Shown here: piece by piece, positions 15,417-24,600 of the stretch | Numbering within the stretch: position 1 is the first letter of the stretch | Layout of the letters: each line of letters opens with the position of its first letter | Assembly (NCBI GenBank): GCA_007693845.1 | Contig: RECV01000148.1 | Span: 1 to 37,616, forward strand | DNA length: 37,616 nucleotides | Reading direction: 5' to 3' | Source of the DNA: Phycisphaerales bacterium | GTDB lineage: Bacteria; Planctomycetota; Phycisphaerae; Phycisphaerales; SM1A02 | Program-made: the position numbers and the translations under genes | Notes under the pieces: generated by a model | Seen by the model: the letters and a program-made list of their open reading frames with translations, nothing else | Databases searched by the model: none | Told to the model about the DNA's origin: nothing

Positions 15417-16796
15417 TCAACTCAACAGCCAGACCAGAATGAACAACACCCCGAGCACAATTACCCCGAGAGCCGCGCACGCCAGCACCATCAGCAACCG
15501 CTCCTGCCCCAGCGCGCGATTCCGCGCATCGGCGTACGGCACATTCGAAAACGAGATCAGGTTGTAAAGCGGCACGAAGGTGTTCGGAAATAACTTGTGC
15601 AGAAGCTGCTCCACCTTCTTCTTGAGCAGGAACCGCTTCGAGCCGACTTTATCCCGCATTTCGATGAAGTTCTCCATTGCCATGTCCGCGATCGCATCCG
15701 CATGATGTTTGCGGCTCATCGTGAAAGTCTCCAGCACGATGTCCCAGTGTGGGGCATACCGATCGAACAGATCGCTGAGGATGCGGCAATCCTCGAAGGC
15801 GGCGTTCATGCCCTGGCCGTAGAACGGCACGATGGCGTGCGCCGCGTCGCCGAGTATGACCACCTTGTCCCGGTGATGCCACGGAAAGCACCTGATCGTG
15901 ACGAGTGAACTCGTCGGATTCTTCATGTAGTCCTGCTTCAGCGTGGGCATCAGCGGTACCGCATCGGGAAAGTGCTTTTCGAAGAACGGGATCACATCGT
16001 GCTCGGTCATGATCGACTCGAAGCTCACCTTCCCGCGGTACGGCCAGAAACACGTGCAGGTGAACGTGCGGTCCTGGTTCGGCAGTGCGATCATCATGTA
16101 CCCGCCGCGCGGCCAGATGTGCAGCGCATTCGGGTCCAAAGCAAATCCGTCAAAATCCTTCCCGCCGAAATCGGGAATCTGATCGGCCGGCGGAATCGTC
16201 AGCTCCTTGTAGCCGTGCTCCAGATAGTGTTGGCTGTAATTGAACCGGTCGGTCTTCTGCATCTGCGCGCGCACGGCGGAGAACGCGCCGTCCGTCCCGA
16301 TGATCAGGTCCGGCTTGACCTCCTCGAACATGCCGCGGTCAGACGATTCAAAAACCGCCATCGGCTGGTCCAGGTCGACACTCACGCACCGCCGGTCGAA
16401 GTGCAGCGTGATGTTCTCGTGCGCATCGGCCGCATCAATGAGCGTGAGGTTCAGATCGCTGCGGCTGACCGAGTTGATGGCTTCTTCCGGATTTGAACTG
16501 TACGGCTGAAACGTCAACTCCGAATCAAGCCCGTGCATCATGCGGCCGTGCATCGGTATCGCCTGATCGAGGACGCGCTCCGCGAGATCGACTTCCTGCA
16601 GCGCGGTGATACCGCGCGTGGACATGGCGAGGTTGATCGAACGCCCGCCGATGAAACCCTGAGCGCGGGGATCCGGCCGACGCTCGTACACACTGACCCG
16701 GTAACCCTTCCGCCCGAGCGAGCACGCCAGCAGCGAGCCGGCCAATCCAGCACCGGTAATCAGTATGTGGGTTGAGGATGGATCGTGTCCGGCCAT
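15417..16796 (-). CDS. kmo: kynurenine 3-monooxygenase
   Basis: An FAD- and NADPH-dependent hydroxylase converting L-kynurenine to 3-hydroxykynurenine. The 459-aa sequence has the FAD dinucleotide-binding motif GAGLAG (residues 15-20) followed by an acidic strand end, the KMO-specific GRSINLAMSTRG (about 51-62), and the second FAD motif GDAAHAIVPFYGQGMNAAFED (about 316-336). Its last 25 residues (about 435-458) are a hydrophobic membrane anchor, as in membrane-bound KMO enzymes, so the protein probably sits on the inner membrane facing the cytosol. The ATG at 16796 has no Shine-Dalgarno site but has TACACT 8 bases upstream, suggesting a leaderless mRNA. The RidA gene follows it, and kynU lies 1.2 kb away on the same strand with three genes in between, all of them on the plus strand. 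Confidence 0.96.
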   Translation of the reverse strand: MAGHDPSSTHILITGAGLAGSLLACSLGRKGYRVSVYERRPDPRAQGFIGGRSINLAMSTRGITALQEVDLAERVLDQAIPMHGRMMHGLDSELTFQPYSSNPEEAINSVSRSDLNLTLIDAADAHENITLHFDRRCVSVDLDQPMAVFESSDRGMFEEVKPDLIIGTDGAFSAVRAQMQKTDRFNYSQHYLEHGYKELTIPPADQIPDFGGKDFDGFALDPNALHIWPRGGYMMIALPNQDRTFTCTCFWPYRGKVSFESIMTEHDVIPFFEKHFPDAVPLMPTLKQDYMKNPTSSLVTIRCFPWHHRDKVVILGDAAHAIVPFYGQGMNAAFEDCRILSDLFDRYAPHWDIVLETFTMSRKHHADAIADMAMENFIEMRDKVGSKRFLLKKKVEQLLHKLFPNTFVPLYNLISFSNVPYADARNRALGQERLLMVLACAALGVIVLGVLFILVWLLS

Positions 16797-16804
16797 GGGT
16801 GTGG

Positions 16805-16810
16805 AGTGTA
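16805..16810 (-). promoter_or_regulatory. candidate -10 box (TACACT) before kmo
   Basis: On the minus strand TACACT is followed by 8 bases (CCACACCC) and the kmo ATG, with no ribosome binding site. This is the same arrangement as at kynU and trpB. In the opposite direction the 135-base divergent gap also holds TTCACGTGAA (16910-16919), a perfect 10-base palindrome just before the Shine-Dalgarno site of the coiled-coil gene. Confidence 0.4.
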
Positions 16811-16931
16811 TCGAATCACACGAAAATGGTGCGGATGATATGCGTTGCTATCATCCATTTGAGTTGGTCTTCCCGTACTGACTGCAGTTCGACCGTTTCA
16901 TTTCATGGTTTCACGTGAAGGAGCGCACAGA

Positions 16932-17222
16932 ATGTCTGATCGAGATGCATACGTCGAGAAATTCAAGGCCCAGATCGATCAGTGGAACGCTGATATCGAT
17001 AAACTTGAAGCGAAGGCCAGAGAAGCCAAGGCGGACGCCAGGATCGAGTACGAAAAGCGGCTTGCCGAAGCCCGTATGAGACGCGATGAAGCGCAGACGA
17101 AGCTGGACGAACTGAGGTCTGCGAGCGGGGAGGCGTGGGAAGATGTCAAACTGGGAGCCGAGCAGGCGTGGAGCGCGTGCCGAGAAGCCGTGGAACACGC
17201 CGCCGCTCGATTCAAATCATGA
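16932..17222 (+). CDS. small coiled-coil protein of unknown function
   Basis: A 96-aa, highly charged protein (Lys, Glu, Arg, Ala rich) with heptad-like spacing from about residue 8 to 70 (IDQWNADIDKLEAKAREAKA and following), no signal peptide and no membrane segment. It resembles the short coiled-coil proteins of bacterial stress regulons (sll1863 type), but this is a low-complexity resemblance. The ATG at 16932 has AAGGAG 9 bases upstream; an upstream in-frame ATG at 16905 lacks a site. Its stop overlaps the start of the CoA-binding gene (ATGA at 17219-17222), so the two form a coupled unit. Confidence 0.82.
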   Translation: MSDRDAYVEKFKAQIDQWNADIDKLEAKAREAKADARIEYEKRLAEARMRRDEAQTKLDELRSASGEAWEDVKLGAEQAWSACREAVEHAAARFKS

Positions 17223-17653
17223 GTGAATCAGACGAGAAGAAAAAACAATCCGCGGAATCCGACGGCGATGTCGATGCCTTCCTCGCCGGTTCGACCTTTG
17301 CCGTGGTCGGCGCATCGAGCGATCGATCCAAGTTCGGCAACAAAGTCCTGCGCGCCTACCAGCAGCAAGGCCGCACCGCGCATCCGGTGAATCCCAACGC
17401 CGAGGAGATCGAGGGAGTCGACGCGTCTCCCAGTCTCAGCGCGATCGCGGTCGCGCCGCATGGCGTCTCCATCGTCACGCCCCCCGAGGTCACGGAACAA
17501 ATCGTCGATGAAGCGATCAAACTGGGCATCCGTCATCTCTGGATGCAGCCCGGTGCCGAAAGCGATGCCGCCGTCCGGAAAGCAAAGGACGCGGGGATCA
17601 ACGTGATCGCCGGCGGGCCGTGCGTCCTGGTCCAGTTCGGCTTTGACGACTGA
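17219..17653 (+). CDS. CoA-binding domain protein (YccU-like)
   Basis: A 144-aa protein formed almost entirely by a Rossmann-type CoA-binding domain of the YccU family. The nucleotide loop is FAVVGASSDRSKFGNKVLRA near residues 31-50. HPVNPNAEEIEGV and the later HLWMQPGAES and GPCVLVQF segments complete the fold. Relatives bind CoA or act as stand-alone relatives of the alpha subunit of succinyl-CoA synthetase; the physiological role is not known. The first 27 residues are polar and Lys/Glu-rich. The start codon overlaps the stop of the coiled-coil gene by four bases, implying translational coupling. Confidence 0.93.
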   Translation: MSESDEKKKQSAESDGDVDAFLAGSTFAVVGASSDRSKFGNKVLRAYQQQGRTAHPVNPNAEEIEGVDASPSLSAIAVAPHGVSIVTPPEVTEQIVDEAIKLGIRHLWMQPGAESDAAVRKAKDAGINVIAGGPCVLVQFGFDD

Positions 17654-17700
17654 ATCCATCCGGTGGATCCCGACTGCCGACGCCGCCGTAATCATTATCA

Positions 17701-17925
17701 TTGTCGGTGTCGGGTATCCGGATCGTTGATGAGAGAGATCGCACAACCAGACAGATCCGGGTCGATACGCTGGTGATTCAGTGGCGCGTCCCGAACGTGA
17801 CCGTTTTGCCGGGTGGCTTTGCGGTCTTTGAGTTCGGCGGGCAGATCTGCCTGCTCGATTACCACGAACGATCAATCACCTTGCTCGGGCTCGGTTACGG
17901 CCCCGTCGTGGTGCTGGACGAATAA
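17701..17925 (+). CDS. small hypothetical protein
   Basis: A 74-codon frame starting with TTG (17701) or GTG (17707); no ATG start and no clear Shine-Dalgarno site. The second half has the strand-like pattern of a real small beta protein (NVTVLPGGFAVFEFGGQICL followed by LDYHERSITLLGLGYGPVVV). That is the main reason to keep it. It follows the CoA-binding gene by 47 bases and faces kynU, with 63 bases between the two stops. I do not recognise the family. Confidence 0.45.
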   Translation: MSVSGIRIVDERDRTTRQIRVDTLVIQWRVPNVTVLPGGFAVFEFGGQICLLDYHERSITLLGLGYGPVVVLDE

Positions 17926-17988
17926 CGGGCTCTTTCCCGCGACCCGAACAGCATATCCATGCGTTGATCGCTGACCACCCCGTACCGG

Positions 17989-19302
17989 TTACGGCAGTTG
18001 CGAGAGCGTTTCCACAAAACACCACACATCGGTGAACGTGTTGTACAGCGGTGTCGGTGCGATCCGGATCACGTTCGGCTCGCGGAAATCGCCGACCACG
18101 CCCGCCGCTTCAAGGGCTTTGAACCGTTCACGCGGCTGATCATGCACCAGCAGTGAGAGCTGACAGCCCTGACCGAAAGACGCCGTTTCATCAGGCGGTG
18201 TGATGATCTCGAACTTGTCCGACGGCTTGCGCTCGATCAACCAGCGCAGAAACCCCGTGAGTTGGCGTGACTTCTCACGCAAACGGTCCATGCCGACTTC
18301 ATCGAAAATCTCCAGCGACGCCCGCAGCGGCGCCATCGCGAGTATGGGGGGGTTGGAAAGCTGCCAACTCTCCGCGCTCGGGACCGGTTCGAACTCCGGC
18401 TCCAGATGCATTCGAAATCGCTTCGTCGGATCGTTGCCCCACCAGCCGCCGTAGCGCGGCCGCTCGCGCAGATCGGTATTCGTGGCGTGCCGTTCGTGGA
18501 TGAACACGCCGGCCACGGCACCGGGGCCCGAGTTCAGGTACTTGTACGAACACCATGCTGCGAAATCCACGTTCCAGTCGTGCAGTTGCAGCGGCACATT
18601 ACCCGCGGCGTGCGCGAGATCAAAGCCGACCGTACAGCCGTGCTCGTGTCCGAGCGCGGTGATCCGCTCCAGATCAAAGACCTGCCCGGTGAAGAAGTTG
18701 ACGCCGCCGATCAGAATCAACGCGATCTCTTCGCCTTGCGCCTGAAGGATCTCCTCGATCTGCTCGACATCGATGGTCGGCTTGTCCTCGCGCGGCGTCA
18801 CGACGATGAGGTGCTCATCCGGATCAAGCCACATTGACTTCAGATGCGTCCTGATCGCATACGTGTCCGAGGGAAACGCGGGGGCTTCCATCAGAATCTT
18901 CGTGCGTTTGCCGCGCGGCAGAAAGAAACTCACCATCAGCAGGTGCAGGTTGACGGTGAGCGAGTTCATCATCACGATCTCGCCCGCGCCGGGCTTGGCG
19001 CCAACCAGCCGTGCACCGGAATCGCGGAACACCTCGTGATAGGCGTACCAGGACGGATCTTTGCCGAAGTGCGCATCGACCGCGAGATCGCGCCACGCAT
19101 CGAGTTCCTCTTCGACGTACTGCCGGGCTTTCCTGGGCTGCAGCCCGAGCGAATTCCCGCAGAAATAGATGACGTCCTCGCCGCTCTTCTGTTTCGGGAT
19201 CTCGAACCGCGCGCGGCATTCCCGGAGCGGATCGCGCTGGTCCATTTCGCGCGCGAAGTCTGCGGATGCTTCGAATTCCGTCTTCACACTGGTTTCGCTC
19301 AT
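17989..19302 (-). CDS. kynU: kynureninase
   Basis: A PLP enzyme that splits kynurenine or 3-hydroxykynurenine into (3-hydroxy)anthranilate and alanine; cytosolic homodimer. The 437-aa product matches the family length. Landmarks are YFCGNSLGLQPRKA near the start, NSLTVNLHLLMVSF, the PLP-pyridine Asp in GFDLAHAAGN (Asp about 228), the Schiff-base Lys in WCSYKYLNSGPG (Lys about 254), RFRMHLEPEFEP and the C-terminal RIAPTPLYNTFTDVW. The frame is open 35 codons further up, but the ATG at 19302 fits the family and is preceded by TATACT at 9 bases. It acts directly after kmo. No gene for tryptophan dioxygenase, kynurenine formamidase or 3-hydroxyanthranilate dioxygenase is in the window. Confidence 0.97.
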   Translation of the reverse strand: MSETSVKTEFEASADFAREMDQRDPLRECRARFEIPKQKSGEDVIYFCGNSLGLQPRKARQYVEEELDAWRDLAVDAHFGKDPSWYAYHEVFRDSGARLVGAKPGAGEIVMMNSLTVNLHLLMVSFFLPRGKRTKILMEAPAFPSDTYAIRTHLKSMWLDPDEHLIVVTPREDKPTIDVEQIEEILQAQGEEIALILIGGVNFFTGQVFDLERITALGHEHGCTVGFDLAHAAGNVPLQLHDWNVDFAAWCSYKYLNSGPGAVAGVFIHERHATNTDLRERPRYGGWWGNDPTKRFRMHLEPEFEPVPSAESWQLSNPPILAMAPLRASLEIFDEVGMDRLREKSRQLTGFLRWLIERKPSDKFEIITPPDETASFGQGCQLSLLVHDQPRERFKALEAAGVVGDFREPNVIRIAPTPLYNTFTDVWCFVETLSQLP

Positions 19303-19311
19303 GGCCCGGGA

Positions 19312-19317
19312 AGTATA
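19312..19317 (-). promoter_or_regulatory. -10 box (TATACT) before kynU, leaderless start likely
   Basis: TATACT, five of six consensus bases, ends 9 bases before the kynU ATG, which has no Shine-Dalgarno site. Transcription would begin within about 3 bases of the start codon. The box lies in the 58-base gap between the GNAT stop and kynU, so kynU need not depend on the upstream genes. No good -35 was found. Confidence 0.5.
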
Positions 19318-19360
19318 GCGGCGTGCGGTTCCGGGCGATTGGTGGGCCCGTTCCGCCGCC

Positions 19361-19879
19361 TCAGACGTTGTTGCCGGGATCGCGGTAGAGATCGAAGTAG
19401 AAATCAAGCATTTTGCGGGAATCGATCTCCCGGGTCCGGGCGTGAATGAACCCGAATTTTTCGAAGAGCTTGATGGCCGGTTCCCGTTCGACGCGCACGT
19501 CGAGCACGACTTTGAGGTAGCCCTGATGCTGACAGAAGGTGACGGCCTGCTCGATCAGCCGGCTTCCGATTCCGCGACGCCGGTAGTCCTCGTGCACGCG
19601 CAGCCGTCGAATCTCGGCGGCATTCTCACCGGTCTTCTGCACGCCGATCATGCCCACGACTTCGCCGTCGTACCGCGCGACCCAGAATCCGCTTTCGTCT
19701 TCGTCCGTAAAGTAGGCATCCCGGAGATTTTCGATATCAGCTCCCGTATCGTTTTCACGCAATTGGCCCTCCAACGCGCTCTGGTCGTACAGCGCGCGAA
19801 TGGCGGGCAGATCGCATTCCTCAGCGAGTGCGATCTCCACGCGGTCAATATCAAACTTGGATGCCGTCTCGTCGGTCAT
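19361..19879 (-). CDS. GNAT family N-acetyltransferase
   Basis: A 172-aa acetyl-CoA-dependent acyltransferase. The acetyl-CoA pyrophosphate-binding motif A is RRLRVHEDYRRRGIGSRLIE (Arg-Arg-x-Gly-x-Gly inside). The preceding strand is GMIGVQKTGENAAEI, and the FEKFGFIHART motif B region follows. The substrate is unknown. It starts 6 bases after the stop of the metallophosphoesterase gene and probably shares its transcript. It precedes kynU, which seems to have its own promoter. Confidence 0.92.
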   Translation of the reverse strand: MTDETASKFDIDRVEIALAEECDLPAIRALYDQSALEGQLRENDTGADIENLRDAYFTDEDESGFWVARYDGEVVGMIGVQKTGENAAEIRRLRVHEDYRRRGIGSRLIEQAVTFCQHQGYLKVVLDVRVEREPAIKLFEKFGFIHARTREIDSRKMLDFYFDLYRDPGNNV

Positions 19880-19885
19880 GAACGT

Positions 19886-20404
19886 TCAGGGCCCGGCCGT
19901 GTCGTGGGGAATCTCAAGGACCGTGACCTCATCGGTCGCCGGATTGAGCAGCATCGCAGTATAACGGCTGGCTCGAAACAACGCGCCAGGGTTCAGAATC
20001 CGGGTCGGACCCCGACGCTCATCCCGCACCCGGTGCGTATGCCCGTGCAACAGGTAGTCCACTTCGGCCTCCAGGGCCTCGGTCATGTGCCGTCCCAGGT
20101 GCCCGTGCGTGAAGCAGATCGACTTCCCCTCGGCATCAATGCGGCCGCACGGATGATCGACCGTGATGTCCATCGCCCGGGCGTGCCGCTTCAGATCGAC
20201 TTCGTCGTCGCAATTGCCGAAAACGATCCGGGCCGGAGTCCCCACTAACTCGTCAATGACATCTTCGGTTTCAAAATCGCCGAGATGGATCAGCATCTCC
20301 GCGCCGCCATCGAGCAAAGCGGCGACCGCGCGCCGGGTCATCTCAACACGTCCGTGTGAATCTGAAAGGATGCCGATCAACATGAGAGGTGCAGCATCGC
20401 GCAT
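19886..20404 (-). CDS. metallophosphoesterase (YfcE/MJ0936 type)
   Basis: A small calcineurin-like phosphodiesterase with two bound metal ions; relatives cleave phosphodiester model substrates and the natural target is usually unknown. The metal motifs are IGILSDSHG, LIHLGDFE, FGNCD, FTHGH and LLHGHTHR, all intact. The ATG at 20404 gives 172 aa. A second ATG at 20383 (MLIGILSD, 165 aa) matches the usual family start equally well, and neither has a clear ribosome site. It is followed after 6 bases by the GNAT gene. Confidence 0.93.
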   Translation of the reverse strand: MRDAAPLMLIGILSDSHGRVEMTRRAVAALLDGGAEMLIHLGDFETEDVIDELVGTPARIVFGNCDDEVDLKRHARAMDITVDHPCGRIDAEGKSICFTHGHLGRHMTEALEAEVDYLLHGHTHRVRDERRGPTRILNPGALFRASRYTAMLLNPATDEVTVLEIPHDTAGP

Positions 20405-20489
20405 CGCACGCCCTGTCGTCAACTGATTCTCATCAATTCGTTTTTGATCGAAAGGCCGACGTGGTCAGAAGAATGAATCTGTTGGCGCT

Positions 20490-21614
20490 TCAACGCCGGC
20501 CGCGACTGGTGATCGTGCGTATATACGAAAAGTAGGCGTCCTCGAACGCTTCCAGATCACGATTGAAGTATTCGAGCAGGACCCAGGGCCCGTTGCGCAT
20601 CAGCGTTGCCGACCCGCGACGATTGCCGCGACTGATGACGGTGGAATTCCGCAGTCGCTGGCCCAATCGTCCGTGTGCCGCATCTTGTAACACTTCCTGC
20701 AAGGGTTCCTGATACCTGCCTTCGCCGTACTCCATCATGAAACGGGTCAGCGCCCAGACCTGGGCGTAGTAGATCAGCAGCCGGTTCTTGCCGCGTTCGA
20801 GAAAATCCTGCGGCGAACGGTGCAACAGTTCCGCCAGTGGAATCAACCGGTCGGTTCTCACCGCTTCGTAGAGGGCCATGCGACGTTCGTTGTTCGCCCA
20901 CGGCCGGAACTGCACGGTGCCGTCGGGACGCAGCCGGAACCCTTCCATGTAGGTTGCAATGCCTTCTTCCAGCCAGATCGGGAGTGACTGCCGGAATGTG
21001 GACTGCGTGTACTGGTGCCAACCCTCGTGCGCTGCGATGGCGTAGGTGTCACGGCTGGAGCGGCTGCGCGGATGATCGATGTAGTACAGCACCGCTACGC
21101 CGCGGGTCGCAAATCCACCCCGGCCGAGCGTGTTGAAGATGTTCGCCTGGTTCGGCAGCAGTTCCTGCGTCTTCACCTGCCACTGGCGACGATCCTGGAA
21201 GAGGTAGGTTGCCAATGGCTGGTTCGGCCGGGGCAACTCGCCGAAAAAAGTCGTGTAATGATCGAGCGCGGCTTCGAAGAAGATCGGCAGATGGTCAACG
21301 AAGTCTTCCCGTCGCGCGGTCGTGTAGATCTCGTAGTTTTCGGTGAAAATCGCCTCGCCGTCGAAGCCCGCGTAGCTCCACTCTCGCCGCTGCACCTGCC
21401 GTTCGCGTGGTTCCGCTTCGGTTTCGCGCGCCTCACTGGCGGCGCTGAGCGCGGGGGTTTTCGGCACTTCTACGGATTCGGATGTGTGCTTCTCGCCGGT
21501 CTCCGCCACCGGTGAAGGGGTTGCGTTGCAGCCGCCGATCAGCAGCAAAGCCGCAATACCGAGGCCCGCGCTGAAGAGGGGAATCACGAGCCGGTGGGCG
21601 GACATGCAGTTCAC
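20490..21614 (-). CDS. DUF1570-type lipoprotein, putative zinc metallopeptidase
   Basis: A 374-aa exported lipoprotein. The signal peptide ends in a lipobox (LLLIGGC, Cys29), followed by a Pro/Ser/Glu-rich linker to about residue 78. The catalytic-looking part has HEGWH at 196-200, an HExxH zinc motif, and a downstream Glu in WLEEGIATYMEGF (about 216-217), the gluzincin arrangement. This matches the DUF1570 proteins common in planctomycetes; peptidase activity is inferred. The start is read as GTG at 21614 because GGAG lies 8 bases upstream of it, whereas the ATG three codons on (21605) has no spaced site. It follows valS by 40 bases on the same strand. Confidence 0.88.
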   Translation of the reverse strand: MNCMSAHRLVIPLFSAGLGIAALLLIGGCNATPSPVAETGEKHTSESVEVPKTPALSAASEARETEAEPRERQVQRREWSYAGFDGEAIFTENYEIYTTARREDFVDHLPIFFEAALDHYTTFFGELPRPNQPLATYLFQDRRQWQVKTQELLPNQANIFNTLGRGGFATRGVAVLYYIDHPRSRSSRDTYAIAAHEGWHQYTQSTFRQSLPIWLEEGIATYMEGFRLRPDGTVQFRPWANNERRMALYEAVRTDRLIPLAELLHRSPQDFLERGKNRLLIYYAQVWALTRFMMEYGEGRYQEPLQEVLQDAAHGRLGQRLRNSTVISRGNRRGSATLMRNGPWVLLEYFNRDLEAFEDAYFSYIRTITSRGRR

Positions 21615-21654
21615 GACAGCGTCTCCAACGTGTGGGGAAAGGCGAACCGGTCCG

Positions 21655-24600
21655 TCAGTTCGCGCTTTGTTTCAGGGCGGCCAGCGCCTGCTGGGCCGCT
21701 TCGAGGTCCGCCTTGGCTTCTTCAAGCTTCTGCTTCGTCTCTTCAACCAGGTGTGCAGGTGCTTTCTTCACATAATTCTCATTCGACAGGCGGCCGGCCA
21801 GTTGTCCCGCCGCTCTTTCCTTCTCCGCGATCACTTTCGCCAATCGGGTCATCTCCGCTTCACGATCCGCTTCATTCGCCCCGGCATAGAGGCCGGTGAG
21901 CAGAATCTCCCGGCCTTCGAACGTAATCGGCACCGCATCGGCCGGTCGATCACCCATCGGCTGAATTTCCGCGAGCCCCGCCAGCACTTCGACCATTCCG
22001 CCAGCCTCTTGCGCGAGTTTTCGGATGTCTTCATCCGCCATCAGGGTGAGCTTCTGCTTGAACGGAATATTCCGCTCACCGCGAATGCGACGGATGTCCT
22101 CGACCAGTTGCTGAGCGCGTCGGAAGATCGCCTCGGCGGCTTCATCGTTCCACCGCGCTTCGATGCGAGGCCAGCCGACGGTGCAGCAGAGTTCGCCGGA
22201 AGGCAGTTCAACGCCGGGCAGACCCGCCGGTCCGGCGTCGCTCACGTGCGGCCAGAGCGTTTCGGTCACGAACGGCATGATCGGGTGCAGCAGACGAATG
22301 ATCGCGTTCAAAATCGTGCGCAACACCTGCTGCTGGGTCGGGCTCTCCCGAATCGTCGGCTTGATCGCTTCCAGGTACCAGTCACAGAACTCGCGCCAGA
22401 CCAGGTCGTACACCGTGTCCGCATAGACGTTGAACTGATACGCATCCAGCGCGCGGTCGATCGTCTGGGTCGCGGCATGAAGTCGTGAGAGCATCCAGCG
22501 GTCCGCGAGGGTCAGTTCCTTCTCGTTCACGGAGCTTGAGCCGTGGTCTTTGGCGGTTTCGAGATTGCTGAGCGCGAAGCGGGTGGCGTTCCAGAGCTTG
22601 TTCGCGAAGTTGCGCCCGAGATCAAACTTTTGCGAGGCGTTGATCGCCAGCGGCATCTCGTCAGTCGGCTGTGCCTGCCCGGAAGCGATGCCGTAGGCGG
22701 TGACCATCTTTTTCGATGGATCACTCGGACAACTCTGGATCGGCGCGGGCACGGTGTACCCGGCCGGGGTGGTGATCATCTTCGGCGTGAAGGTTTCTTC
22801 CGTATGCGGGCAGACGAGATCGACCGGCATGCGCACGTCCTGCGTGGCGGTGGCAATCTGCGTCATCACGTAGCGCAGCGCATCGGAGCCGTGGGTCTGG
22901 ATGATGTCGCGCGGATCGACCCCGTTGCCGAGCGACTTGCTCATCTTCTGGCCGTGGCCGTCCTGAATCATCGCGTGGATGTACACGTGGCGGAAGGGCA
23001 GAGTGTGATCGCGGAAGTAGCGATTGAACATCACCATGCGGCTGACCCAGAGGGTGATGATCTCGCGCGCGGTGCAGAGCACGCTGGAAGGATTGAAGGT
23101 CTCCAGCAGCGCGCTGCCTTCGGGAATCTCATCCGGAAAGGCATCCGGGTCCGGCCAGCCCAGTGTCGAGATCGGCCAGAGCGCGGAAGAAAACCACGTG
23201 TCAAGCACGTCGGGGTCTTGTTGAAATCTCAGATTTGAAATTTGAGATTTGAGAAAACACGCTTCATCGCGCATGCAGATAAAGATGTCGTATTCGCCTT
23301 CCGTGTCCTTCGTGACGGGCATCAGCGGATCAACAGTTGGATCAACGACTGAACCGTCGCTTGTGCGCACGATTCGTACCACGATGCCGTCGTCTTCCCA
23401 GTTGCCTTCGACGTAACTGTCCCATCCCCACTTGAGCAGTTCATCGGTCCAATTCTCTGCCGTGAGTGTCACTCGCTTATGCCACACCGGAATCCGGTGC
23501 CCCCACCAGAGTTGGCGGCTGATGCACCAGTCGCGCAGGTTTTCGTGCCACTGTTGAAACGTCTTGGCGTACCGCGCGGGAAAAAATCGTAACTCCGCAT
23601 CACCCTCACATTTAGCCCCGGCCTTGGCCGGGGTTGACGAACGGCCGCCATCATCGTTCGATCCCGCGCCGGTCCCGGGCAAGCCCGGGGCGATTTGTTC
23701 GCGCGCGGGCGGTTCGCCGTCAAACTGATCGCGTGACATCGCCCGCAGCGCTTCGCCCTTCAATCGATCATCGGTCACCTTCACGTACCACTGATCACTG
23801 AGGTACGGCTCGATCGGCACGTGGCTGCGATAACTGTGCCCGACGCTGTGGCGATACGCCTTCACCGCTTCGAGCAGATTGCGCGCTTCGAACTCCTTCA
23901 CGACCAGTTTGCGCGCTTCCTCGCGCGATTTGCCGACGAAGAGATGCGCATCGCCGATGTCTTCCCAGCCATGTTTATCGCTGATCGAGGCATCCGGCGC
24001 CATGACGTTGATCTTGTCGAGGTTGTGACGCTCACCGATTTCGTAATCGTTCGGATCGTGCGCGGGGGTGACCTTCAGGAAGCCGCTGGCGTACTGCGCT
24101 TTAGGGTCCGATGCATTCGGATCGGGCATCACGACGTAGTCATCCTCAATGATCGGAATGACCCGGCCGACGAGCGGCAGTTGCGCCATCAGGCCGCGCA
24201 GCGGCTTGGCGCGCGGGTCATCGGGATTGACCGCCACCGCGGTATCGCCGAGGTACGTTTCCGGCCGGGTGGTCGCGACCGTCACCCAGGCGACTTCTTC
24301 ATCCGGCCGCTTCCCCGCGCCGGGATAGCCCCGGGCCGCGAGTTCCGACCAGGTGACCTCCTGGCAATCCATCGGATCGCTCGGATTCTCCGAAGGATGC
24401 ACGAGCGGATACCTCAGATACCAGAAGTGGCCATCCACTTCCTGCATCTCGACTTCATCATCCGCGAGCGCGGTCTGCGTGACGGGATCCCAGTTCACCA
24501 GCCGCTTGCCGCGGTAAATGAGTCCGTCCTTGAACAGCCGAGAGAACGCTTCGCGCACGGCCTTGGCGCAGACTTCATCCATCGTAAAACGCGTGCGGTC

